Positions 9,062 to 18,997 are shown, counted from the stretch's first letter. The stretch: DNA of 64,000 nucleotides from Paractinoplanes abujensis (GCF_014204895.1 NZ_JACHMF010000001.1:4712001-4776000); one strand, 5' to 3'. Made by a program: numbers and translations. The notes: a model not told the origin generated them from the sequence alone.

Positions 9062-9709
9062 TCACCGCTCCGGCAGGGTCAGGCACGCCACGCGCGGGCC
9101 CGCCGTCCCCGCCACCCCGTCGCCGGTCTTGGTGGTCTGCGCGTGCAGGATCAGCGACCGCGCCGACTGACCGGCCGGGAAGGTCCACTTCAGCAGCGCC
9201 GCCGACGACGCCTCCCCGTAGCCGTCGACCGTGAAGTCGAGCCAGACCTCGTTCCGCGGGTTCGCGTACGAGGGATCCACCGACGGCTTGGACGGGTCGG
9301 CCTGGTGCTGGTAGTGCGGTCCGGCCGCGTCCGGCACGGCGGTGCACGGCATCGTGTGCAGGTGGGCCCCGTACGCCCGGCGGGGAATCAGCCCGGCCGC
9401 CGTGAGCCGCACCTCCATGGCCTGGGTGTTCTGGGCGATGGCGACCGAGGCCGTAGCGCCCGGCGGGACGACCGCGGGGTCGTACGTGATGGCCGTGGAA
9501 CCCGGCTTGTACGGCAGGAACGTGCCGGAGGCGGCCGTGTCGGGGTTCCAGGTGCCGGCCGGGGACGGGCTGGGCGCGCCCTCGTAGACGGTCCAGGCCG
9601 AGCCGGTGGCGGTCACCGCGACGGGCTGGGTGGGTCCGACGTCCACCGAGTTCGTGCAGCCAGCGATCATGGTCAGGGGAACGGCGAGGGCGAGTACGCG
9701 GGTCAACAT
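9062..9709 (-). CDS. Cu/Zn superoxide dismutase-like lipoprotein
   Basis: A 215-residue lipoprotein. The signal peptide ends in the lipobox TMIAGC (Cys18), so it is anchored on the outer face of the membrane. The body matches the SOD-like family: GAHLHTMPC (His116, His118), HYQHQ (His132, His135), and a late HAQTTKTGDGVAG with His189. Cys121 and Cys209 probably form the conserved disulfide. The metal ligands are not all in canonical spacing, and electrostatic-loop residues look reduced, so dismutase activity is uncertain. The ATG at 9709 was chosen because the lipobox follows it at the right distance. Confidence 0.85.
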   Translation of the reverse strand: MLTRVLALAVPLTMIAGCTNSVDVGPTQPVAVTATGSAWTVYEGAPSPSPAGTWNPDTAASGTFLPYKPGSTAITYDPAVVPPGATASVAIAQNTQAMEVRLTAAGLIPRRAYGAHLHTMPCTAVPDAAGPHYQHQADPSKPSVDPSYANPRNEVWLDFTVDGYGEASSAALLKWTFPAGQSARSLILHAQTTKTGDGVAGTAGPRVACLTLPER

Positions 9710-9871
9710 GTCACGATCATCCCAAAAGCGGACAAAATTACCGAGCACTGGCGCTGCGCGTTCCCGGACGGAAGGCTGTTCAGCATTACGGGCGCATGAC
9801 AGCGGGCTCGTGAGAGCGGGGCGCGTGACAGCGGGCGGCTGACGCCCGGGAGGGTAACAGGAGGAATGGCA

Positions 9872-10807
9872 ATGGGCTATGCGGTGGTGCTCGGCGAGGC
9901 GCTGATCGACCTCCAGGAGGCCGAGCACGACGGCGAGGTGGTCTATCGCCAGGCGATCGGTGGCGCGCCGCTCAACGTGGCCGTCGGCGCGACCCGGCTC
10001 GGCGGCCAGGTGGAGTACGTCGGCTCGCTCAGCGACGACGTGCTGGGCAACCGGATCGCGGTGTTCCTGAACGAGAAGGGTGTCGGCACGAAGGGCGTGA
10101 AGCGGGTCGCCGTGCCCACCACGCTGGCCGTGACGACGTTCGTGGGGGCCGAGCCGACCTTCACCTTCTACGGCGAGCCGCCCTCGTACGCGCTGCTCGG
10201 CCCGGCCGACCTCGACACCGCCACGGTGGCCGGGGCCGACGTCGTCTACACGGGCTCGATCTGCCTGCTGCGCGAGCCGTTCCGGGCCGCCGCCCGCGCC
10301 GCCTGGGCCGTGCCCGGGCCGCTGCGCGTCTTCGACCCCAACGCGCGGCCCACCCTGCTGCCCGACGGCGCGGCGGTGACCCACCTGCGCGAGCTGTCCG
10401 AGGAGTTCTTCGCCACGGCCGACCTGGTCAAGCTGAGCGCGGCCGACGCCGAGGTGCTCTACGACGGGGCCACGCCCGAGCGGGCCGCCGAGCGGATCCG
10501 CGCCCTGGGGGCCAAGGCCGTCGTCGTCACCGCGGGTTCCGAGGGCGCCTACATCAACGCCGCCGACGGGGCCACGATGCTGGCCGCGCCCAAGGTGGAG
10601 GCGGTCGACGCCACCGGCGCCGGCGACTCGGTGATGGGCGCCCTGGTCCGCCGCCTGCTGGCCGACGGGCTGCCCAAGGATCTCCAGGGCTGGCAGCGCC
10701 ACGTGCAGTTCGCCCTGCACGTGGCCGCGCTGGTCTGCGAGCGCCGCGGTGGCGCGGTGGCCATGCCGACCCTCGGCGAGGTCAGCTCCCGTTGGCCTTC
10801 GCTATGA
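9872..10807 (+). CDS. PfkB-family carbohydrate kinase (fructokinase-like)
   Basis: A 311-residue sugar kinase. It starts GYAVVLGEALIDL and has the PfkB signature 1 region (GGAPLNVAVGATRLGG), a di-Gly hinge and the C-terminal signature VDATGAGDSVMGAL carrying the catalytic Asp and anion hole. Fructokinase is the closest familiar subgroup; the sugar is not proven. Start choice: AGGAGG at 9859-9864 is only 1 base from the ATG at 9866 but 7 bases from the ATG at 9872, so 9872 is preferred. The 3' end overlaps the convergent thioesterase by 26 bases. Confidence 0.9.
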   Translation: MGYAVVLGEALIDLQEAEHDGEVVYRQAIGGAPLNVAVGATRLGGQVEYVGSLSDDVLGNRIAVFLNEKGVGTKGVKRVAVPTTLAVTTFVGAEPTFTFYGEPPSYALLGPADLDTATVAGADVVYTGSICLLREPFRAAARAAWAVPGPLRVFDPNARPTLLPDGAAVTHLRELSEEFFATADLVKLSAADAEVLYDGATPERAAERIRALGAKAVVVTAGSEGAYINAADGATMLAAPKVEAVDATGAGDSVMGALVRRLLADGLPKDLQGWQRHVQFALHVAALVCERRGGAVAMPTLGEVSSRWPSL

Positions 10808-11174
10808 ATCGCTGACGGTCCAGCAAAGCGCGCTCTACCCGCACCTCGGCCACGAGCGTCTCGCCCTCGCGCACCACGACCTCGAAATGCAGCTTGCGGC
10901 CGTCCACTTCGGCCAGCGTGGCCAGCGCGTGCACGTGGCGCCCGACCGGTGTGGGCGCCAGGTGGGAGATCTCGGCGCGCACACCCACCGTGGTGACCCC
11001 GCCCGGGATCAGGCGGGCGGTGGCGGCGACGGTGGCTGCCTCGGCCAGGGCCAGCACGCGCGGCGTGCCCAGCACGGGCACGTCGCCCGAACCCACCGCC
11101 TGGGCGGTGTCGGCGTCGGTGACGGTCAATTCCACCCGCGCGCTGAGACCGGGCGAGAACTCCGGAAACTCCAT
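10782..11174 (-). CDS. FlK-type hotdog thioesterase
   Basis: A 130-residue hotdog-fold protein related to fluoroacetyl-CoA thioesterase FlK. The residues Thr37, Glu45 and His71 occur with exactly the spacing of the FlK triad Thr42, Glu50, His76. Homologues are widespread in actinobacteria that make no fluoroacetate, so general acyl-CoA hydrolysis is more likely than fluoroacetate resistance. No organofluorine genes are near. It lies downstream of two bPH2 membrane proteins read from the same strand, 16 bases after the nearest. Confidence 0.83.
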   Translation of the reverse strand: MEFPEFSPGLSARVELTVTDADTAQAVGSGDVPVLGTPRVLALAEAATVAATARLIPGGVTTVGVRAEISHLAPTPVGRHVHALATLAEVDGRKLHFEVVVREGETLVAEVRVERALLDRQRFIAKANGS

Positions 11175-11190
11175 CCCCCGAGCTTAAGGC

Positions 11191-12546
11191 TTAGGGCGTC
11201 AGCTGCTCGCGGGCGTGGCGGGCGCGCACGGCCAGTTCGGCGGCCAGCGCGTACGCCTCGGCGAGATCCCTGTCCTTGGCCTGGCCCGCGCGCCCACGGG
11301 CGGTGTCGGCGTAGACGGTGGCCAGCCCGGTCATCCGCTGCAGCGGGCCCTGCACCACCCGTACGCTCTGCAAGCGCGCGTACGGAACGATGTGCATCTC
11401 GCGGGTGAGCAGCCCCCACCGGCTCACGAAGACCTCGGGGGTGAGCCCGACCCCGATCGAGCGCAGCGAGAACGGGTTGAGCCAGCGCGCCCGGGACGGC
11501 GGCGGCGAGGTGGCCAGCCCGGCCAGGTCGACGCCGGGCAGCACCTCCCACACCAGTGCCCGCGCGGTGGCGAACTCCCCCACCGGCAGCAGGCGGTCGG
11601 AGCGTTTCGAGTCACCGCTGCCCGGCTCGCCCGCATACCCGGCGATGTCGAGGCGCAGGTGCAGCCAGCCCTGCCCCCGCCACAGCAGCGGCCAGGTGGC
11701 CCCGATGGCCTGCACCCGGTTGAGCGGCACGACCTGGTTGCGTGTCTCGAGCAGCCCGTAGCGCACCGAGAGGCGGTCCTCCGGGTCCCGGGCCAGCCGG
11801 AAGTCCCAGTCCTGCAGCACGCGCCGCACCGGCTGCAGCAGCACACCGGCCATGGCGGTCACGGTGCTGGCGATGCCGATGAAGGTCCACGACCCCTCCA
11901 GCACGAACTGCAGCACCACGAAAGCCACGCCGACGGGCAGGAAGAACGCTTGCGGGGTGAGCAGCTGACTGACGACCAGATCACGGTTGTTGACCCGCAT
12001 CAGCGGGCGTTCCAGGGCGGGCGCGGCGGGCGCCTCGGCGTCCGGCTGGTCGGCAGGCGTTTCCCCTGCCCTCGTACGGCCGGCCAGACGCAGCAGCCGC
12101 TCCCGGAGGGTGGCCGCCTCCTTGACCGTGAGGAAGGCCAGCGGGGCTTCCGTCTTGCCCCCGCCGATCACCTCCAGGCGCAGCTCGGCCAGCCCGGTGA
12201 GCTGGGCCAGCAGCGGGCGGCGGAGCTCCACCGCCTGCAGCCGTTCGAGCGGGATGGCCCGGTTGCGCCGCCACACGACGCCGTCGGAGATGCGCAACTC
12301 GCGCCCGACCACCTGATATCCGGTGGTCAGCCAGCCGACGATCGAGAAGATCACGACGCCGACCGCGATGACCGCCACCACGATCGCGAACCGTTCCAGC
12401 CCGACCTGGGACAGCGTCTGCCAGGAGAGCGCGGCCACGATGACGGTGATGCTCTTGGCACCGTGCAGCAGCGGGCTGAGCGGGTGGAGGCGGCGGCGCG
12501 GCTCGGGCTCCGCGACCGCCGTTCCCGGGGGCTCGGTGGCGGTCAC
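11191..12546 (-). CDS. Large bPH2 (DUF304/YdbT-like) membrane protein
   Basis: A 451-residue membrane protein with three bacterial PH-like modules, each following a pair of hydrophobic helices. The modules are recognised by GLxxRxxxxxPLxRLQ-type motifs: GVVWRRNRAIPLERLQAV, GLLETRNQVVPLNRVQAI and GLLTREMHIVPYARLQSV. This is the YdbT architecture. Its GTG start at 12546 overlaps the stop of the smaller bPH2 gene by 4 bases. YdbS/YdbT pairs in Bacillus protect against certain bacteriocins, but the role in actinobacteria is unknown. Confidence 0.9.
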   Translation of the reverse strand: MTATEPPGTAVAEPEPRRRLHPLSPLLHGAKSITVIVAALSWQTLSQVGLERFAIVVAVIAVGVVIFSIVGWLTTGYQVVGRELRISDGVVWRRNRAIPLERLQAVELRRPLLAQLTGLAELRLEVIGGGKTEAPLAFLTVKEAATLRERLLRLAGRTRAGETPADQPDAEAPAAPALERPLMRVNNRDLVVSQLLTPQAFFLPVGVAFVVLQFVLEGSWTFIGIASTVTAMAGVLLQPVRRVLQDWDFRLARDPEDRLSVRYGLLETRNQVVPLNRVQAIGATWPLLWRGQGWLHLRLDIAGYAGEPGSGDSKRSDRLLPVGEFATARALVWEVLPGVDLAGLATSPPPSRARWLNPFSLRSIGVGLTPEVFVSRWGLLTREMHIVPYARLQSVRVVQGPLQRMTGLATVYADTARGRAGQAKDRDLAEAYALAAELAVRARHAREQLTP

Positions 12547-13037
12547 AGGCCTTCGGCCCGGTCCTCGCCGAGCGCGGTCAGCCTGTCCCGCAGACGGGCC
12601 GCCTCGGCCGGCGGGAGCCCGGGGATGCGCGCGTCGCTGGCCGCCGCGGCCGTGTGCAGCTGCACCGTGGCCAGCCCGAACGCCCGTTCGAGGGGGCCCG
12701 CAGTGACGTCGACGAACTGCATCCGCGCGTACGGGACGATGGAGAGGCGCCGCACCAGCAGGCCGTGCCGCACGAGGAGGTCGTTGTCGCGCTCGGCATA
12801 ACCCCAGGCGTGCACGGCCCGGACGGTGACGAACGAACGCCAGATCGCATTGAGCACGATCAGCGCGATGCCCAGTTGCCACAGCCAATGGCCCTGCAGC
12901 ACGAGACCGACGCCGAGCCCGGCCACGACGATCAGGGTCCAGGCCCAGCGGACGATCAGCTCCACAGTGATCAGCTTCGGCGAGACCGGGCGCCAATCCA
13001 CGGTGTCGGGCCAGGGCGTGAGGGCGTCGACGGTCAC
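12543..13037 (-). CDS. Small bPH2 (YdbS-like) membrane protein
   Basis: A 164-residue protein with two transmembrane helices (about residues 25-45 and 50-68) and one bacterial PH-like domain containing GLLVRRLSIVPYARMQFVDV and the following GPLERAFGLATVQLHT. It is the upstream partner of the three-module bPH2 protein, with a 4-base GTGA overlap, so the two are probably made together as a membrane complex. A small Cys/His protein ends 9 bases upstream on the same strand, and the three may form one operon. Confidence 0.9.
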   Translation of the reverse strand: MTVDALTPWPDTVDWRPVSPKLITVELIVRWAWTLIVVAGLGVGLVLQGHWLWQLGIALIVLNAIWRSFVTVRAVHAWGYAERDNDLLVRHGLLVRRLSIVPYARMQFVDVTAGPLERAFGLATVQLHTAAAASDARIPGLPPAEAARLRDRLTALGEDRAEGL

Positions 13038-13046
13038 TGTTCGACC

Positions 13047-13271
13047 CTACGAGATCGATGCGTCGGACGCTGCACCGAAGGGCGTCACTTCGCGCAGGAA
13101 TCCGCGGACGTCGAGGAACTGACCGAGCGTGGGCCGATGATCGTCGCAGGCCAGCCACGTCTTGCGGTAATCCGGGGTGTGCAGCTTGGGGTTGTTCCAC
13201 AGAAGCTGCCACGTGGCGTGCGCGCGGCATCCTTTGGCGGAGCACTGCGCATAGGATGGGCCGTCGTCCAT
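13047..13271 (-). CDS. Small Cys/His protein, possible zinc binder
   Basis: A 74-residue protein starting MDDGPSYAQCSAKGCRAHA. Cys10 and Cys15, His18, Cys42 and His45 (LACDDH) form a plausible zinc site; the rest is short, with WQLLWNNPKLHTPDYRKTW in the middle. I recognise no named family. It is the first gene of a likely operon with the two bPH2 proteins (9-base gap). The ATG at 13271 is preferred over an in-frame upstream ATG at 13358, which would add a low-complexity basic stretch. Confidence 0.7.
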   Translation of the reverse strand: MDDGPSYAQCSAKGCRAHATWQLLWNNPKLHTPDYRKTWLACDDHRPTLGQFLDVRGFLREVTPFGAASDASIS

Positions 13272-13527
13272 GCCCTCTAGAGTATTGAGCGCCGGGCGAC
13301 CACGGGGGAAGCCGCCCGGCGACGTGGAGAATGTTACACGCTTCCGGCCTCGGCGCATCCTCCCGGCGTGGGTGCCCGTTCCGGCGCATCGCGCAGAAAG
13401 ATCGACACCTCCGGTCCATGGCGAGGCGCCCGCCCGGCGCGTAATGCGACACCACGGGCGCGCTCTCAGGTCGGTCGTGTAAGTCTTGAGCGTCGGCAGA
13501 CGACTTTTCGACCGCTGTGGAGGACCG
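13272..13527. other. Divergent intergenic region with a strong inverted repeat
   Basis: The 256 bases separate the bPH2 operon from the MoxR operon. An inverted repeat, CGCCGGGCG at 13290-13298 and CGCCCGGCG at 13313-13321, lies just upstream of the bPH2-side start and could be a 5' leader hairpin or an operator. I see no further gene; promoters for both operons must lie here. Confidence 0.4.
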
Positions 13528-14627
<1,100 letters not shown>

Positions 14628-14646
<19 letters not shown>

Positions 14647-15620
14647 GCGCCGAATCGGGCACGGGCCGCGCCGAGGCCGTCCTCTCCCGCTTGCAGCTGC
14701 TGGTCACGCGCAAGCTCGACGGCCTGCTGCAGGGCGACTACGCGGGTCTGCTGCCGGGGCCGGGCAGTGAGGCCGGCGAGTCCCGCGAATACCGGCCGGG
14801 CGACGACGTGCGCCGGATGGACTGGCCGGTCACCGCGCGCACGACCCTGCCCCACGTCCGCCGCACGGTGGCCGACCGGGAACTCGAGACCTGGATGGCG
14901 ATCGACCTGAGCGCCAGCCTCGACTTCGGCACGGCGGCGATGCTCAAACGCGACCTGGTGCTCGCGGCGGCCACGGCGATGGCCCATCTGACCGTACGGG
15001 GTGGCAACCGCATCGGCGCCGTCGTGGGCACGGGCACCGGGTCGGTCGCGGCATCCTCCCGTCGCCGGTGGCGCGCCCGGCCCGAGCCGGAGCCGGCCAC
15101 GTCCTCGGTCGTCCGGATGCCCGCCCGCCCCGGCCGCAAAGAGGCTCAGGGCCTGCTGCGCGCGATCGCCGGCACCCACATCCGCCCCGGCCGCACCGAC
15201 CTGGGCGCCTTGATCGACATGCTCAACCGGCCCCCGCGCCGCCGCGGCGTGGCCGTGGTCATCTCCGACTTCATGGCCCCCGTGGACGGCTGGTCCCGGC
15301 CCGTCCGCAAGCTCGGTGTGCGCCACGACGTGCTCGCGATCGAGGTCGTCGACCCGCGCGAGCTGGAACTGCCCGACGTCGGCGTGCTCACCCTGGCCGA
15401 CCCCGAGACGGGCGCGCTGCACGAGGTGCAGACCGCCGACCCCGCGCTGCGCCGGCGCTACGCTGAAGCGGCCGCCGAGCAGCGCGGCGCGATCGCCGGG
15501 GCCCTGCGCGCGGCCGGCGCCGCCCACCTACGCCTGCGCACCGACACCGACTGGCTGCTGGACGTGGTCCGTTTCGTGGCCGCCCAGCGACACGCACGCA
15601 CCCGGGGGACGACCCGATGA
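14628..15620 (+). CDS. DUF58 domain protein
   Basis: A 330-residue protein with the DUF58 signature GEESREYRPGDDVRRMDWPVTART-like region (here GSEAGESREYRPGDD, then RRMDW) and a VWA-like body with a DLSASLDFG nucleotide/metal site. It is the usual middle partner of MoxR-DUF58-VWA operons. The GTG at 14628 lies inside the moxR 3' end and its ATGA stop overlaps the next gene by 4 bases, so translation is coupled on both sides. It is likely cytoplasmic or membrane-associated. The biochemical role is unproven. Confidence 0.9.
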
Positions 15621-16567
15621 TCCGTTTCCTGGAGCCGTGGTGGCTCCTCGCAGTGCTCCCGGTGCTGGCCTTCGCCGGCCTCTACACGTGGCGGCAGTTC
15701 CGCAAACGCCAGTACGCGATGCGCTTCACCAACGTCGACCTGCTGCGCACCCTCGCCCCCAAGGGCCTGGGCTGGCGCCGGCACGTCTCCGCGGCCGCGT
15801 TCATCCTGTCCCTGCTGACCCTGGGCACGGCCCTGGCCCGCCCGTCCGTCGACAAGGAGGAGCCGCTCGAACGGGCCACCGTCATGCTGGCCATCGACGT
15901 GTCGCTGTCGATGGAGGCCGACGACGTCGCCCCCAACCGCATCGAGGCGGCCCAGGAGGCGGCCAAGGCGTTCGTCAACGAGCTGCCCCCGACGTACAAC
16001 CTGGGTCTGGTCTCCTTCGCCAAGGCGGCCAACGTGCTGGTGCCGCCGACCAAGGACCGCTCACAGGTCAACTCGGCGATCGACGGCCTGACCCTGGCCG
16101 AGGCCACCGCCACCGGTGAGGCGGTGTTCACGTCGCTCGACGCGATCCGGGCCGTGCCGGCCGACGGGGCCGACGGCGCTCCCCCGGCCCGCATCGTGCT
16201 GCTCTCCGACGGCTACCGCACGTCGGGCCGCTCGATCGAGGACGCGGCGACCGCGGCGTCGCAGGCCAACGTGCCGGTCTCGACGATCGCCTTCGGCACC
16301 GACACCGGCGTGGTCGACATCCGGGGCGCGTTGCAGCGGGTGCCGGTCGACCGGCTGTCGCTGCAGCAGCTCGCCGAGAACACCAAGGGCTACTTCTACG
16401 AGGCGGCCTCGGTCAGCGAGCTCAAGCAGGTCTACGAGGACATGGGCAGCTCGATCGGTCACCGGGTGGAGCCCCGCGAGGTCACCCAGTGGTACGCGGG
16501 GCTGGCGTTGCTGCTGGGGCTGGTGGCGGCCGCCCTGTCATTGCTGTGGACGTCGAGGCTGCCTTAG
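15617..16567 (+). CDS. VWA domain membrane protein (BatA-like)
   Basis: A 316-residue BatA-type protein. TM helices near residues 7-24 and 56-75 precede a von Willebrand A domain with a complete-looking MIDAS start DVSLSM (residues ~94-99), and a final TM helix lies near residues 292-311. It is the third gene of the MoxR-DUF58-VWA operon, coupled by a 4-base ATGA overlap. Such systems assemble or stress-protect surface complexes; the client here is unknown. Its stop overlaps that of a convergent 28-residue membrane peptide by 4 bases. Confidence 0.92.
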   Translation: MIRFLEPWWLLAVLPVLAFAGLYTWRQFRKRQYAMRFTNVDLLRTLAPKGLGWRRHVSAAAFILSLLTLGTALARPSVDKEEPLERATVMLAIDVSLSMEADDVAPNRIEAAQEAAKAFVNELPPTYNLGLVSFAKAANVLVPPTKDRSQVNSAIDGLTLAEATATGEAVFTSLDAIRAVPADGADGAPPARIVLLSDGYRTSGRSIEDAATAASQANVPVSTIAFGTDTGVVDIRGALQRVPVDRLSLQQLAENTKGYFYEAASVSELKQVYEDMGSSIGHRVEPREVTQWYAGLALLLGLVAAALSLLWTSRLP

Positions 16568-16650
16568 GGCGTGCTGTGCGCGAGCACGAACAGCACGACC
16601 ACGTACATGGCGGCCACGGTGAAGGTCAGGGGCGCGATGAGCTTCTTCAT
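16564..16650 (-). CDS. 28-residue single-TM peptide
   Basis: A very short gene: MKKLIAPLTFTVAAMYVVVL, then FVLAHSTP. It has a two-lysine start and one hydrophobic helix, so it is a predicted inner-membrane peptide. A GGAGAAG ribosome site lies 7 bases before the ATG at 16650, unusually good for this window. It converges on the VWA gene with a 4-base stop overlap. There is no homology I can name. It could be a small regulatory membrane protein or a type I toxin-like peptide; neither is shown. Confidence 0.5.
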   Translation of the reverse strand: MKKLIAPLTFTVAAMYVVVLFVLAHSTP

Positions 16651-16924
16651 GGGGACTTCTCCGCTCGCTCGTGAGGTGGCGTAACAGCGCACGTCACGTC
16701 GCGGCCGGCACCCACGCATCCGGCGTCGCGGCGCACACGACTGGCCCGGCATGCCGTTGGCGGGCACACCGGTGGACGCGGGGCAGAGGGATCCTGTGTC
16801 AGCGGTCAGGCACGCTGACGGACGGCCCGGCCACGACTAGGAGGATCGCTATCTCGCACAGCGATCACCTCCAGCGAAGTCGTCGGCATCAGGACCGACC
16901 GGAACTGTACCCCTTAAGCGCCGC
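16651..16924. other. Intergenic region with two hairpins
   Basis: A 274-base region without a supportable gene. It holds an imperfect inverted repeat at 16840-16872 (GGAGGATCGCT and AGCGATCACCTCC, with a two-base bulge) and a short AT-rich hairpin at 16913-16929 next to the stop of the downstream reverse-strand hydrolase. The promoter for the 28-residue peptide should lie near 16660-16720. Confidence 0.4.
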
Positions 16925-16929
16925 TTAAG
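16913..16929 (-). terminator. Short hairpin at hydrolase gene end
   Basis: CTTAAGC, loop GCC, GCTTAAG: a perfect 7-bp stem spanning the stop codon of the DUF1023 hydrolase gene. There is no U-tract, so terminator function is only a possibility. Confidence 0.3.
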
Positions 16930-17926
16930 AAACGTGGCCCGGTCCCTCGTGGCGAGGACCACCCGAGAGGACGATGTCGCCCACGGCCCTCAAGGTCGAG
17001 CTGCCCGGTACGAGATAGAAATCGTGCCCGGCGACCCCGTCGGTCGGCAGATTCCGGCCGCCGAAACCGGCCGAACTGGGCCGCCGCCCCAGGCCCAGGC
17101 CCAGCACCCGCACCTGCGGGATGCGCCGGATCCAGTCCGTCGGGGCCAGCGCCGACCACACCCGCGCGCCACCCAGGGCGTCCGCGTGATCCACCCCGAT
17201 GCCCGGTGCGCCCAGCGTCACGACGTCGCCCACCTCGGGCAGCCGTTGCGCGGCCAGGCCGGCCACGATCGAGCCGTAACTGTGCCCGATCAACGTCACC
17301 GCCGCGCCCGGCCGCTGCCGCACGACGTCCCGCACGAAGGCAGTCAGAGCGGCGGCGCCGTCCCGGGCCCGGCCCTCGGTGGCGGCGGCCACCCCGACAC
17401 CCTCCGGTGGGTCGTAGCCGAGCCACGCGACGACCGCGGTGCGCGGGTCGCGCTTGCTCAGGGCCGCGTACAGGTTCCGAGCCTGCACGCCCGGCGCGCG
17501 GCGCGGCACCCCGCCCAGCCCGCGGTCGAAGTCGGCCAGCGTGGTGTCCACCCCGGGCACCAGGATCGCCACCCGCTCGGCCGTGGCCAGATCGCCGAGC
17601 ACCTCGACGGCGCGGCCGTCGCCGGCCGGGTCGAACTGCAGGAAGTGGCGGCCCTGGGCGGCCCAGTCCGCGTACGGGCAGCCGGCGGCCAGCATGCGCA
17701 CCGCCGTCTCCCGGTAGGCCGCCGCGAAAACTGTGGACGGTGACACGGGGCCTGTGGACAACTTCGAGCCCGAAATCAGGCCTGTGGACAACGCGGCGCC
17801 CGCCGCGGCGAAAGGCGATAGGGTCCCCACCCTGGGTGGGGGGCCGGCGGCGGCCGCGGCGGCGGGGACGGCTGCGGCGAGAACGAAGACGCTGGTCAGT
17901 GCGGAGGCGAGCGGCAGGATTCGCAT
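16925..17926 (-). CDS. Secreted DUF1023 alpha/beta hydrolase
   Basis: A 333-residue exported hydrolase. A signal peptide ends near residue 27 (VPAAAAAAG). The DUF1023-type domain has VAILVPGVDTTLADFD, the nucleophile elbow GHSYGS, a downstream Asp region (VWSALAPTDWIRRIP) and a late GHDFYLVPGSS with the probable catalytic His. Secreted actinobacterial members are esterase-like with unknown substrates. The ATG at 17926 gives a good n-region, so it was chosen. It is monocistronic by spacing. Confidence 0.88.
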   Translation of the reverse strand: MRILPLASALTSVFVLAAAVPAAAAAAGPPPRVGTLSPFAAAGAALSTGLISGSKLSTGPVSPSTVFAAAYRETAVRMLAAGCPYADWAAQGRHFLQFDPAGDGRAVEVLGDLATAERVAILVPGVDTTLADFDRGLGGVPRRAPGVQARNLYAALSKRDPRTAVVAWLGYDPPEGVGVAAATEGRARDGAAALTAFVRDVVRQRPGAAVTLIGHSYGSIVAGLAAQRLPEVGDVVTLGAPGIGVDHADALGGARVWSALAPTDWIRRIPQVRVLGLGLGRRPSSAGFGGRNLPTDGVAGHDFYLVPGSSTLRAVGDIVLSGGPRHEGPGHVS

Positions 17927-18075
17927 GCCGTGGAGCGTCCGGCCGAGGTGCCCCGCAAATCGTCACACCACAGTCCGCAGCGGCGGGTGCTACCCCGGTA
18001 TGAGTGCGGCGACGCCGGACGGCCGTCCGGCCGGGGCCACCTCGGCCCCGGCCGGACGATCACCTACGGGACGTG

Positions 18076-18477
18076 TCAGGCGATGCACGACTTGAGTCCG
18101 GCGAGGGAGACGCCGAGGCCGACCCACGACTTCCAGTTGCTCCCCTTCTTCTTCACCACCGTCAGAGTGGACTGCCCGGTCCCGACGACGGCGATCACGC
18201 ATTCCACCCAGCCCGCGTTCTTGGGTTTCGCCACCGTGCCGGCGCCGGTGAGGCGAATGCTGTCGACCTGGTTCCCGTTGATGTATTTCTTCAGGTAGGA
18301 CCCTTTGCAGGTGCTCAGCTTGACTCCCGGCTTCAAGGTGTAGCTGGACCCGTTCTGCAGAATGCAGATGTAGGAGTACTGCCCGGTGGGCTCGGCGTGG
18401 GCCGCCGCCGGGGCCATCAGGATCATCGAGCAGATCGCGGCCAGGGCCACGGCGAATCGGGACAGAATTGTCTTCAC
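18076..18477 (-). CDS. Small secreted protein, unknown family
   Basis: A 133-residue exported protein. The signal peptide ends at about residue 28 (MAPAAAHA). The mature part has four cysteines (in YICIL, STCKG, VECVI and KSCIA), suggesting two disulfides, and many Lys/Gly/Ser. The coding DNA is noticeably less GC-rich than its neighbours, which may mean recent acquisition. It follows another small secreted protein gene by 10 bases on the same strand. Homology not recognised. Confidence 0.7.
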   Translation of the reverse strand: MKTILSRFAVALAAICSMILMAPAAAHAEPTGQYSYICILQNGSSYTLKPGVKLSTCKGSYLKKYINGNQVDSIRLTGAGTVAKPKNAGWVECVIAVVGTGQSTLTVVKKKGSNWKSWVGLGVSLAGLKSCIA

Positions 18478-18487
18478 GGAAAGCTCC

Positions 18488-18835
18488 TTACCGGCCCTGC
18501 CGGGCGGGGCGGACGATGCGGGTCAGATTGACGAAGGTGGGGTTCACGGCCGGGTTGAACCGGATGTCCTGGCCGGGCGCGAAGGGGGTGTCGGCTCGGC
18601 CGGGGACCTTCACCACGCCGCCGTAGACGCCGGCTTGCAGGCGGTAGACCCCCACTTTGTTGAAATCACTCTTTCCGATCTTGGCGAAGCAAATGGTGGC
18701 CCCGCCTCTCAGGAACACTTTGACGTTGTTCGGGTCGCCGCACGGAACCTGGCCGGCGGAGGCCGGGGCGGCAATCCCGAGGACCGCGATGAAAGCGGCA
18801 GCGGCGAGCCCCGGGGCGCCGATTCTTTTTCGCAC
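18488..18835 (-). CDS. Small secreted beta/gamma-crystallin-like protein
   Basis: A 115-residue exported protein from the GTG at 18835 (GGGAAGG about 9 bases upstream). The signal peptide ends near residue 27 (APASAGQ). The mature ~88 residues contain VPCGDPNNVKVFLRGGATIC, then CFAKIGKSDFNKVGVYRL, and a run with GGVVKV. This spacing of Cys, CFA-G-D and GV resembles the actinobacterial single-domain beta/gamma-crystallin family (killer-toxin-like SKLP group). That assignment is my inference, not proven. It is 10 bases from the next small secreted gene. Confidence 0.6.
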   Translation of the reverse strand: MRKRIGAPGLAAAAFIAVLGIAAPASAGQVPCGDPNNVKVFLRGGATICFAKIGKSDFNKVGVYRLQAGVYGGVVKVPGRADTPFAPGQDIRFNPAVNPTFVNLTRIVRPARQGR

Positions 18836-18997
18836 GCGGATGCACCTTCCCGTTGGAAGCGTCAGGGGCGGCGCGAAACCGGAAGGGGAGTCACGAGGCG
18901 GTTTTTCCTCGCGCCGGAATTCGCGCCGGAAGCCAGCAAAGCGCAACCGCGCATATGGCCCGTACATGATCCGCACACAGCGGCGGCGGTACCGGGT

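Noticed and set aside
10782..11174. Fluoroacetate resistance locus (FlK)
   Set aside because: The catalytic triad is conserved, but no fluorinase or other organofluorine gene is near and FlK-like proteins are common in non-producers.
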